Positions 54,784 through 62,408 of a DNA stretch of 64,000 nucleotides are shown here, one piece after another. The position numbers and the translations under genes are program-made. Within the stretch, counting starts at the first letter, position 1; each line of letters begins with the position of its first letter. The notes below the pieces were generated by a model, which searched no databases, had not been told where the DNA came from, and saw nothing but the letters and a program-made list of their open reading frames with translations. Origin of the DNA: G965198795 sp965198795 (GTDB lineage: Bacteria > Pseudomonadota > Alphaproteobacteria > Rhodospirillales > Casp-alpha2); the NCBI GenBank assembly GCA_965198795.1, contig OZ240674.1, forward strand, positions 1,178,001 to 1,242,000, in the 5' to 3' direction.

Positions 54784-56889
54784 CTAAAGAGCGGCTTCCT
54801 GGCCGGTTTGGGCCGCGAATTCGTCTTGCGAGTCCCGAACGCCGTTCAGAAAGTCGATCAGCTTGGAATTCAGCAACGCGGATTGCCTGTTCATGTCCCC
54901 CGCCGAGTTCAGGATGTCTCCCGCGGCCGCTCCCGTCGTCCCCGCGGCCCGCGTCACGTGGCCGATGTTCTCGCTGACTTCCTGGGTGCCCCTGTAAGCC
55001 TGCTCGACGTTGCGCGCGATCTCGCGCGTGGCGGCGTCCTGCTGTTCGATGGCCGCGGAAATCGACGCGGCGATTTCATTGATCTCGCTGACCGAGTCGG
55101 TAATCCCGCCGATGGCGAGCACCGCCGAGTCCGTCGCCGATTGGATTTCGGTGATCTGCGACGCGATGTCGCCCGTCGCCTTCGCCGTTTGGTTGGCGAG
55201 GTTCTTCACCTCGGACGCCACGACGGCGAAACCCTTGCCGGCCTCCCCGGCCCGCGCGGCCTCGATGGTGGCGTTCAACGCCAGCAGGTTGGTCTGTTCC
55301 GCGATGTCGTTGATCAAGGTGACGACCTCGCCGATGTGCTGAGAGGCGGCGGAAAGCCGCCGCACGGTCGTGTTGGTTTCCTCCGCCTGGGAAACCGCCT
55401 CGGACGAGCGGACGGAAGAGCGCGACACCTGAGCTGAAATCTCGTTGATGGAGGATGACAGTTCCTCGGCGGCGGAAGAAACCGTTTGCACGTTGATCGC
55501 CGCCTGTTCGGCCGCGGAGGACACCGTGACGGCCTGCTCGCTGGTGTCCCGCGCCGTGTCCGACAGGGTCTGCGCGGACCCGTGCATCTGTTCCGCCACG
55601 TCGCCCACCGTCGAGATGACGCCGCTCATCTCGCTTTCGAAATCGTCCGCCAGACGGCGTATCAGAAGGTTTTTCTCCACCTCGGCCCGCCGGGCGGCCT
55701 CCTCCGCCTCGCCCTCCAGGCGCCGCCGCTCCAGCGCGTTGTCCTTGAAGACCTGTAAGGCCATCGCCATCTCGCCAACTTCGTTTTTCCGATCCGCGCC
55801 CTCGACTTCGACGTTCAAATCTCCCTGGGCGATTTCACTCATCGTGCGCGTGATACGGGTTAAAGGCTGGATGATAATGTTTCGAATGACGATGACGGCC
55901 CCGGCGACGATCAAAGCCGTCGCGACGCTGACGGCAATCTTCAATCTTTCCAAAATGGTCAAGATCGATTCAAGGTTGCTCTCAAGCTGAAGCGTTTTCT
56001 TTTGTTGATCCGCGGCCACGGCCGTGCGCAGGCCATCAAGCGCTTCCAAAGCCGGCGTGTCGTCAATCTTTACAGTGTTATCGATGGCTCGGGAGTCCAT
56101 CCCGGCCGCCGCCATCCTTGTGACCGTCTCGACCGCCGCTTGATATACCTTGATCACCTCTTCCAATTTGGTGAGATGGGCTTTCTCCTCTTCAGTGGCG
56201 TCTTGAACGCGATAGGAGGCGATAATGTTGCCGATGCGAGCGATTTCTTCTTCGACTTTCCGGGCGCGATCCGCGTTCTTGCGGATGACGTGATTCTTAA
56301 ATTCGTGGATCATCCCGCCGAAGCCCATGGCTTCGCGCAGCAGGATCACCAATTCAAGGCGGGAGGCCGTGCTCAAGTCCACATCCCCGAACGCCGCAAG
56401 ATTGAGAGAGTCGAGAGCCGCCAGAGCGGGGCCGTCATCGACTTTAACCTTTTCGTCGATCTCCTCGGGTGAGAGCGCGTCGAACATGAGGCTTTCCGCC
56501 TCGTCGGCTTGCGTTGCGTAGGCCTTGAGCATTTCGTCAATGGCGTTGACCGCGGCGGTTTCATTCTCGCTCAAATCCAGACCGCGATAGCGTTCAAGGA
56601 TGTCCTGCGCGGCCGTCAAATGCTGGACGATCTTTTCCTTTCGCTCATCTTCTTGGCGCAAAACGTAATTCTTAAATTGGTGAATCATCCCGCCATAGCC
56701 GATTTGAGCCCCCAATTGACCAAGCAAGCGGCTGCGATCAGACAAACTCAACTTGAAAGACGTCCAGGCTTCACCCACATCCTGAGACCGCTTATACATC
56801 TGAAACATCGAAACAACCTGCGCCGATCCAATCACGATCAACGCGACGACAAGACACAACCCTGCTGTTTTGATTTTGAGATTACCCAT
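54784..56889 (-). CDS. Methyl-accepting chemotaxis protein with duplicated sensor domain
   Basis: A 701-residue chemoreceptor. Helix 1 (residues ~9-28), a periplasmic sensor (~30-315), helix 2 (~317-340), HAMP (QPLTRITRTMSEIAQGDLNV onward) and a signalling domain with the hairpin tip EVVTLINDIAEQTNLLALNA. The sensor has two repeats of about 105 residues with identical marks: GGMIHQFKN (66-74) and GGMIHEFKN (191-199), and VKVDDGPALAALD against VKIDDTPALEALD. The ligand is unknown; the conserved histidines could bind metal or a cofactor. No other che genes are near. Confidence 0.92.
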   Translation of the reverse strand: MGNLKIKTAGLCLVVALIVIGSAQVVSMFQMYKRSQDVGEAWTSFKLSLSDRSRLLGQLGAQIGYGGMIHQFKNYVLRQEDERKEKIVQHLTAAQDILERYRGLDLSENETAAVNAIDEMLKAYATQADEAESLMFDALSPEEIDEKVKVDDGPALAALDSLNLAAFGDVDLSTASRLELVILLREAMGFGGMIHEFKNHVIRKNADRARKVEEEIARIGNIIASYRVQDATEEEKAHLTKLEEVIKVYQAAVETVTRMAAAGMDSRAIDNTVKIDDTPALEALDGLRTAVAADQQKKTLQLESNLESILTILERLKIAVSVATALIVAGAVIVIRNIIIQPLTRITRTMSEIAQGDLNVEVEGADRKNEVGEMAMALQVFKDNALERRRLEGEAEEAARRAEVEKNLLIRRLADDFESEMSGVISTVGDVAEQMHGSAQTLSDTARDTSEQAVTVSSAAEQAAINVQTVSSAAEELSSSINEISAQVSRSSVRSSEAVSQAEETNTTVRRLSAASQHIGEVVTLINDIAEQTNLLALNATIEAARAGEAGKGFAVVASEVKNLANQTAKATGDIASQITEIQSATDSAVLAIGGITDSVSEINEIAASISAAIEQQDAATREIARNVEQAYRGTQEVSENIGHVTRAAGTTGAAAGDILNSAGDMNRQSALLNSKLIDFLNGVRDSQDEFAAQTGQEAAL

Positions 56890-56953
56890 TAGAATTAGAC
56901 ACCTCTTCCATAACCCGCGCCCTTACCGCCGCGTTTTCAGAATTTCTAATGGG
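56885..56953 (-). promoter_or_regulatory. Inverted repeat that can sequester the MCP start codon
   Basis: TTCTAATGGG at 56944-56953 and its exact complement CCCATTAGAA at 56885-56894 flank the 5' leader of the MCP mRNA. In the transcript the second arm includes the ATG start codon, so the arms would pair and hide it. The intervening leader holds a GGAAGAGG ribosome site. Confidence 0.5.
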
Positions 56954-56961
56954 CGCACCAT

Positions 56962-56977
56962 ATTACAAATTTGTAAT
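56962..56977. promoter_or_regulatory. 16-bp perfect palindrome between divergent genes
   Basis: ATTACAAATTTGTAAT reads the same on both strands. It lies in the 152-base gap between the MCP gene and the gene at 57042, in an AT-rich patch where both promoters would sit. It looks like an operator for a dimeric regulator; no regulator gene is nearby. Confidence 0.5.
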
Positions 56978-57041
56978 GGATGATTGCTCAATAATCCGCC
57001 GCCGCTAAAAAATCCCGGTCTGTTTGAAGGCTGCTCCATCC

Positions 57042-57569
57042 ATGGCCAGGTCAAAATTTCCCGCCATCGTCCCTATCGTCTTTGGTCTTTTCGCCGCCGT
57101 TCTCGCGATCCTGGTCTTTAGTGGTCCGGTGAGACAGGAGATTTTCACTCTGGATGACAAGCAGATCACTCTTCTGATGAACGGCGCCGGGATCAAGGCG
57201 GAGTCGACCGTCGAGATCGCCCATGACGAGGCGTTGCTGCCCTGCACGCCAACTTGGCTGATGGTCTTTCACACGGACAACGAACTGTCCATGACGCAAG
57301 AGTGTGAGACGGAAGGCGGGCAAACCCTGACCGATCAAGCGCGGGGGCTATGGCGTCAGACAGGGGACAGACTTTGTGTCTCCGCCGGAGCCCTGACGGG
57401 ACGCGAGCATTGCTGGACAATGTTTCATGGCCTTGGCGGCTTCGAGTTCCGCGGCCGGGATGGAGAAGTGGATTGGCGCCTTAGCATCGTCAGGCATCCC
57501 GGCTTCGGCAGCCATGAGAGCCTGCTGGAAGCCGTGTTGGCGGCGGGCGGCCCGGACCTCTCATACTAG
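57042..57569 (+). CDS. Hypothetical secreted or membrane-anchored protein
   Basis: A 175-residue protein without a family I recognise. After a basic start (MARSKF) comes one hydrophobic segment, IVPIVFGLFAAVLAILVF, followed by a polar region of about 145 residues. Four cysteines (in LLPCTPTW, TQECETEG, DRLCVSAG, REHCWTMF) would form disulfides in the periplasm. The ATG at 57042 is preferred to the TTG at 57024. Divergent from the MCP gene, so they may share control. Confidence 0.6.
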   Translation: MARSKFPAIVPIVFGLFAAVLAILVFSGPVRQEIFTLDDKQITLLMNGAGIKAESTVEIAHDEALLPCTPTWLMVFHTDNELSMTQECETEGGQTLTDQARGLWRQTGDRLCVSAGALTGREHCWTMFHGLGGFEFRGRDGEVDWRLSIVRHPGFGSHESLLEAVLAAGGPDLSY

Positions 57570-58037
57570 AGCGAGCGCGGCGCCCAGAGACCCAACCGCT
57601 CCCGCCGTCAAACCAATCCGCAACCGGATGAAGAAGGGGCCGTAGAGCCCTGCGCCCCGCGCCTTGAGGTCAATGAACAGGGCGGCGGCGAATCCTCCGA
57701 TCAGAACGGCGAGCGCCCCCGGCGGCGGCAAACTCAGCCCCGCCCACGCGATCAGCGGCGGGATCACGCCCCAGATCAAATGCCCCGCCCGGCGGCCGGG
57801 CGTGATCTCGTCCGGCGCCAAACCGTGAGCCCAGTGCAGCGCGCCCAGGAACGCCAGGATTGATCCCCCGTAAGCAATCAGACTGGTCAACGCCAGCGCC
57901 TGATGCGGCCAGACGGCAACGCCGCCGGCCGCCAGCGAAACAAAAGGGATGAGCCCGCCAACGCCCAGAGTCAGCAGCCAGCGGCGAACGGACGGCGTCG
58001 GCGAAACGAATAGGGATTGTGACGATGGCTCGGCCAT
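57561..58037 (-). CDS. DUF3429 family membrane protein
   Basis: A 158-residue protein of the DUF3429 family with five hydrophobic helices; the segment SLIAYGGSILAFLGALHWAHG is the conserved core. Function unknown. Its stop overlaps the convergent hypothetical gene by nine bases. The 284 bases between its start and the intron-bearing tRNA gene hold nothing I can name. Confidence 0.85.
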   Translation of the reverse strand: MAEPSSQSLFVSPTPSVRRWLLTLGVGGLIPFVSLAAGGVAVWPHQALALTSLIAYGGSILAFLGALHWAHGLAPDEITPGRRAGHLIWGVIPPLIAWAGLSLPPPGALAVLIGGFAAALFIDLKARGAGLYGPFFIRLRIGLTAGAVGSLGAALALV

Positions 58038-58321
58038 ACGGACGTTCTAACCGGCAAGGGGCCGGGCGTCAGCCCAAATTTATCTCCGGGAATCCTGAAG
58101 CCGGGCCGCCAGAGCGTTTTGCCGGTCTTCTCCAAGCTTGTCCATGCGCCGCTTCAATGCGTCTGCGTAAACCACCATCAATCAGATTTCTTCGACAACG
58201 CGCGCCGGCGCCGTTCGGGGCCGGTCATCAATGAGCGGCGATTCTCCGAACAACCCGCCGCGGCCAAGCGGAGCGGCGTCGAGCCAACATCGCGTTCGCC
58301 GCGTTTCGATCTTGCGGAAAA

Positions 58322-58633
58322 TGGTGCGGACGGCCGGACTTGAACCGGCACGATCAAAAAGATCAACAGATTTTCGTACCAACCACGGCTTTCGCCGCCG
58401 CCGACCCGGCGTTTGCGGTCTGGACTATACCTTCGCCCTGACGTTGTCGCACGTTTTAGGCGCCGCCCGTCTAGTCTCTACACCTTCCGGCTTTCACCGG
58501 CTTGGCTCGGGATCGCCATCAGTCGCCTGAGAAGGTTTCCCCGAATTTGAGCGGTTCTACTCCCGTCGTTTCCAACGGGGCACTCAAGTCATTTACCCAA
58601 GTCTGTCGTGTCTACCAATTCCACCACGTCCGC
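58322..58633 (-). tRNA. tRNA-Leu (anticodon UAA), interrupted by a group I intron
   Basis: The two exons (58599-58633 and 58322-58374) join to an 88-base class II tRNA with CCA: acceptor stem GCGGACG/CGTCCGC, D arm with GTGG..CAC, anticodon stem ACAGA/TCTGT with loop CTTAAAA (anticodon TAA), long variable arm GATCTTTTTGATC and T arm GCCGG/CCGGC. The break falls between T34 and A35 of the anticodon. Without removal of the 224-base insert no leucine tRNA for UUA codons could be made from this gene. Confidence 0.93.
58375..58598 (-). ncRNA. Group I self-splicing intron (IC3-like) in tRNA-Leu(UAA)
   Basis: The 224-nt insert has the full group I core. P1: exon ACUU pairs with GAGU of the intron, with a U-G pair at the splice site. 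P2: CCCGUUG/CGACGGG capped by GAAA (about 58565-58582). P3: CCGCUC (58549-58554) with GGGCGG (58463-58468). P4: UCGGG (58540-58544) with CCCGA (58507-58511). P7: GACUA (58472-58476) with UAGUC (58423-58427). P8: CGCC..GGCG; P9: hairpin CGGC-GAAA-GCCG near the 3' end. The last base is G. GUAGAGACUAGACGG and GGUAUAGUCCAGACC match R and S segments of IC3 introns. It has no open frame for a homing endonuclease. Confidence 0.92.
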
Positions 58634-58744
58634 AGCGGATGGTCGCCTGTCCTAGCGCATCCGGCGCGGGAAGAAAACGGCCTTTCCACATTTTCCGCCG
58701 GACCTTTGCTTGCACTTCATTCAAAACCCCCTTAACCGGAAGTG

Positions 58745-59392
58745 ATGAGCACATCCAGCGCCCCCCAATTCGACGCCGCGTTTCAGGCCGGGCTTCAAGA
58801 TCTGATCCGCTGGCGGCGCGACGTCAGACGGTTTCGAACAGATTCATTGCCTGACGGAGCCCTGGAGAATCTTCTGGAGATCGCCGCGCTCAGCCCATCC
58901 GTCGGCAATGCGCAGCCTTGGCGTTTTGTCATCGTGGACGACCCGGCGCGGCGCGCCGCCATTCGAGCGGACTTCGAAACATGCAACGAGGAAGCGCTTC
59001 GGGGGTATTCCGGCGGCCAGGCGAAAATCTACGCCTCGCTCAAGTTGTCCGGTCTGGACGACGCGCCGGTTCAAATAGCGGTTTGTTGCGACCTCTCGAC
59101 GGCGCAAGGGTCGGGCCTGGGCCGCCGGACCATGCCGGAAACCTTGAACTATTCCGTCGCCGGCGCGGTGCAGGCGCTTTGGCTGGCCGCGCGGGCGGAG
59201 GGCGTTGGCGTGGGGTGGGTGTCCATTCTGACGCCCAAGAAGGTCATGGAGGCGCTGGATTTGCCCAGTGACTGGAAACTGATCGCCTATCTCTGCGTCG
59301 GTTATCCCATAGAGGAGCATCTGGACCCGGAATTGGAGCGCTCGGGTTGGGAAACGCGCCGGCCCGCCTCCGAATTCATTACCCGGCGCTGA
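58745..59392 (+). CDS. bluB: 5,6-dimethylbenzimidazole synthase
   Basis: Breaks down FMNH2 with oxygen to give the lower ligand of vitamin B12. The 215-residue protein has LIRWRRDVRRFRTDSLPD, the LSPSVGNAQPWRFVIVDD block and the active-site end PELERSGWETRRPASEF, all BluB-specific within the nitroreductase-like fold. Starts at 58745 (a GTG at 58742 is open). No other cobalamin gene lies nearby, so this is a lone gene of that pathway. Confidence 0.94.
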   Translation: MSTSSAPQFDAAFQAGLQDLIRWRRDVRRFRTDSLPDGALENLLEIAALSPSVGNAQPWRFVIVDDPARRAAIRADFETCNEEALRGYSGGQAKIYASLKLSGLDDAPVQIAVCCDLSTAQGSGLGRRTMPETLNYSVAGAVQALWLAARAEGVGVGWVSILTPKKVMEALDLPSDWKLIAYLCVGYPIEEHLDPELERSGWETRRPASEFITRR

Positions 59393-59650
59393 TCCCCGCG
59401 CGCGTTCGATCATCTTCACCCCTCCTGTTTTGTCATTCCCGCCTCTTCGCAATGGCCCATGGCGGAAAGGACGCCGCGGCGGCGGGGGCGGTTTTCTCAA
59501 GGCCCGCGCCAGCCTCTGGAAGGCCGGGCAAAGGGACGCGCACGGCGTACGAGGGGCCGCCACCAGCGTCCCGAACGCCGCGGCGGCTTCGAAACGAGCC
59601 AATCATGTCAAAACCGAGGGGGGCGCGAATACACCTGATTTCATAACGCC
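59393..59650. other. Intergenic stretch between bluB and murA
   Basis: Short frames are open but none looks like a gene. It has a CATTCCCGCC string near 59434 and a 14-base TCATAACGCCTTAG at the murA stop that also ends the repeat cluster at tyrS. Possibly old repeat or insertion material. Confidence 0.4.
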
Positions 59651-60919
59651 TTAGGCGCGTTCGATCTTCGCGCCGCACGCGGCCAGCTTCGCTTCCAGCC
59701 GTTCGTAACCCCGGTCCAGGTGATAGACCCGGTTGACCGTGGTTTCGCCCTCCGCCGCCAGACCCGCTAGAACCAGGCTCACGGAAGCCCGCAGGTCCGT
59801 CGCCATGACAGGCGCGCCGGACAGATGATCGACGCCCCGGATAATGGCGGATTTGCCGTGCACATTGATGTCCGCTCCCATGCGGCAGAGTTCCGGCACA
59901 TGCATGTAGCGGTTCTCGAAAATCGTCTCCGTGCACATGGCCGCCCCTTCGGCCGTGCACATCAGGGTCATGACTTGCGCCTGCATGTCGGTGGGGAAGC
60001 CGGGGAAAGGCTCCGTCATGAAATCGACGCCTTTGACGCGGCCGTTGGCCCGGCTGACTGTGATGCTGTCTTCCGCCGTCTCAATTTTACAGCCCGCGCC
60101 CCTCAGCAGTTTCAGAACGCTCTCGTTCAGGTCCGCGCGCGCGCCCTCTAGCGTCACCTTGCCGCCTGTGATGGCCGCGGCGACGGCGAAGGTCCCCGTC
60201 TCAATCCGGTCCGGGACGACGCGGTGCCGGGCTCCATGAAGCTTATCGACGCCCGTGACCTTGAGAGTGTCTGAACCGGCGCCCTCAATCCTTGCGCCCA
60301 TGGCGGTCAAGCATTGGGCGAGATCGGCAATCTCAGGCTCGCGCGCCGCATTGGCTATGACGGTCTCGCCCTTGGCCAGCGTCGCCGCCATAAGCGCGTT
60401 TTCAGTGCCGCCGACAGTGACTTTCGGGAACAGGATATGCCCCCCGACAAGGCCGCCCTTGGGCGCCCGGGCCGTCACATACCCTTTCGCCAGTTCTATC
60501 TCGGCGCCTAGCGCCTCCAGCGCCTTCAGATGCAAATCCACCGGGCGTGTCCCAATGGCGCATCCGCCCGGCAAGGATACCCGCGCGACGCCCTCCCGCG
60601 CCACCAGGGGCCCCAGCACCAGCACGGACGCCCGCATCCGGCGCACCAGGTCATAGGGCGCCTCCGTGGACGTGATCCCGCCCGCCCGCATCTGGAAGAC
60701 GGAGTCGGCGGCCTCGCCGTTGTGGCTGACCGACACACCCAACTCCGCCAGCAGATGGCCCATGGTGGAAATGTCCACCAACTGGGGCAGATTGCCGAGC
60801 ACCAGGTTTTCATCGGTTAGAATGGAGGCCGCCATCAACGGCAGACCCGCGTTCTTCGCGCCGGAAATGGGAATGGAGCCGAACAGCGGCTCGCCGCCTT
60901 TGATTTTTATAACGTCCAT
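59651..60919 (-). CDS. murA: UDP-N-acetylglucosamine 1-carboxyvinyltransferase
   Basis: First committed step of peptidoglycan synthesis, adding enolpyruvate to UDP-GlcNAc. The 422-residue protein has ISGAKNAGLPLMAASIL at the start, the catalytic cysteine loop LPGGCAIGTRPVDLHL (the cysteine is present, so fosfomycin sensitivity is expected of the family), and GIPTDMQAQ-like FPTDMQAQVMTLM. Ordinary length; intact. Confidence 0.97.
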   Translation of the reverse strand: MDVIKIKGGEPLFGSIPISGAKNAGLPLMAASILTDENLVLGNLPQLVDISTMGHLLAELGVSVSHNGEAADSVFQMRAGGITSTEAPYDLVRRMRASVLVLGPLVAREGVARVSLPGGCAIGTRPVDLHLKALEALGAEIELAKGYVTARAPKGGLVGGHILFPKVTVGGTENALMAATLAKGETVIANAAREPEIADLAQCLTAMGARIEGAGSDTLKVTGVDKLHGARHRVVPDRIETGTFAVAAAITGGKVTLEGARADLNESVLKLLRGAGCKIETAEDSITVSRANGRVKGVDFMTEPFPGFPTDMQAQVMTLMCTAEGAAMCTETIFENRYMHVPELCRMGADINVHGKSAIIRGVDHLSGAPVMATDLRASVSLVLAGLAAEGETTVNRVYHLDRGYERLEAKLAACGAKIERA

Positions 60920-60980
60920 GAAATCGGTCTAACGCGGGAATAAGGCGGAACCATGACCGGTTCCCGAAACAAGGGGTGGA

Positions 60981-61535
60981 TTACATCTTCGGAAGGGTGA
61001 CGCCTTGCTGGCCCATGTATTTGCCGGCCCGGTCGGCGTAGGAAATCTCACAAACCGCCTCGGCCTTCAAGAAAATGAATTGGCACACCCCCTCGTTGGC
61101 GTAGATTTTTGCCGGCAAGGGCGTGGTGTTCGAGAATTCCAGCGTCACATGCCCTTCCCATTCGGGCTCCAGGGGCGTCACGTTGACGATGACGCCGCAA
61201 CGCGCGTAGGTGGATTTTCCCAGACAAATCACCAAGACATCGCGGGGGATGCGGAAAAACTCGACCGTTCGGCCAAGCGCGAAGGAATTGGGCGGAATGA
61301 CGCAAACGTCCGTTTCCCGGTCGACAAAGCCCTGCTCGTCGAACCGCTTGGGATCCACCGTGGCGCTGTCCACATTGGTGAATATCTTGAACTCCGCCGC
61401 CGCCCGCGCGTCGTACCCATAGGACGAGACTCCGTAAGAAATCACCCCTTGTTGCTTAAGCCCCTCGTGAAACGGTTGGATCATGCCATGGGTGTCGGCC
61501 ATCTCGCGGATCCAGCTATCAGGCATGACGGGCAT
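60981..61535 (-). CDS. dcd: dCTP deaminase
   Basis: Turns dCTP to dUTP for thymidylate supply. The 184-residue protein has SYGVSSYGYDARAAAEFKIF, the catalytic stretch RCGVIVNVTPLEPEWEGHVT and AGKYMGQQGVTLPKM at the C terminus. Start at 61535 (MPVMPD); the frame is open from 61562. Ordinary for the family. Confidence 0.96.
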   Translation of the reverse strand: MPVMPDSWIREMADTHGMIQPFHEGLKQQGVISYGVSSYGYDARAAAEFKIFTNVDSATVDPKRFDEQGFVDRETDVCVIPPNSFALGRTVEFFRIPRDVLVICLGKSTYARCGVIVNVTPLEPEWEGHVTLEFSNTTPLPAKIYANEGVCQFIFLKAEAVCEISYADRAGKYMGQQGVTLPKM

Positions 61536-61658
61536 CAGACACCTCCGACGATATCGCGACATCTTGAGCTAACAGGACGGTTCACACGCGAAATCTAGCG
61601 AACGCGCGCGAGCCAAGACAAGCAGAGAGCTATCCACAGGCGGGAAGGAACCGGCCGG

Positions 61659-61844
61659 TCAATCGTCTTTCTTTAAAACATCAGCCGCCGCGCCGGCGCC
61701 TTCGTCCCGTAAGCGCTTCTGCTGTTTGCGCTTTCTCAGGTTGTTCCTCAGAGCGTCGCTCAGGCGCCCCTCCCTTCTGGCCTTCCAGGCGGCGCTCTTG
61801 CCGGAGCGCGCGGAGCGGTTCTTCGGCGGTTCGGGTGAGGACAT
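61659..61844 (-). CDS. Small basic protein
   Basis: A 61-residue protein, strongly basic in the middle (SDALRNNLRKRKQQKRLRDE) with an acidic end. Similar tiny proteins with an LxxALRxNLxRRK pattern occur widely in alphaproteobacteria, usually annotated hypothetical. It may bind nucleic acid. The frame is open to 61907. Confidence 0.55.
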   Translation of the reverse strand: MSSPEPPKNRSARSGKSAAWKARREGRLSDALRNNLRKRKQQKRLRDEGAGAAADVLKKDD

Positions 61845-62102
61845 GCGGCGGCCCGATTCGGATTGATGAGACGGCTGGAGCCTATCCGTTCTCCAGCCGT
61901 CCGTCACCCCCGCGAAGTCGGCGGGATCCGCTCATCGGGGCGCCCGGACTCCCGCCTCTGCGGAAATGGCGACGCCGGGGCGGCGTCCTGGCGTCAACGG
62001 AATAGGGTGCGAAAGCGCGTCGCCGCCCCTTGCATGGCGGGTCCACTTGTGGCAATACCCGGCCTCGCGCCCGGACGCCTGCCGTTCGCGGCCCCATGGG
62101 GC

Positions 62103-62177
<75 letters not shown>

Positions 62178-62209
62178 TTTCCATGACTTCCCCGGTCCAT
62201 CCGGCCCGT

Positions 62210-62284
62210 GTCTTTCCAGGCCTTGTCTTTCCAGCCCATGTCTTTCCAGACCATGTCTTTCCAGCCCATGTCTTTCCAGCCCGT
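62210..62284 (+). repeat. 15-base tandem repeat, five copies
   Basis: The unit GTCTTTCCAG(C/G)CCAT begins at 62210, 62225, 62240, 62255 and 62270, with small changes. Both strands stay open through it because the unit length is a multiple of three. It stands between tRNA-Thr and the MFS gene; the remaining bases to 62408 show nothing. Confidence 0.85.
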
Positions 62285-62408
62285 CCCGGCTTCGTTCTTG
62301 GTTCTTGGCGCGATTTGGCGCGGGTTCTCCGCGCAGCGCGGCGCAGCGTCTCAGTTTGAATTTCTGTTCTTGTAAGGGCCTCGCGGCGCCGGCCGTTTGC
62401 CGGCGTCG

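Noticed and set aside
62210..62284. Possible CRISPR array
   Set aside because: Units are directly adjacent without spacers, so it is a simple tandem repeat. No cas genes in the window.
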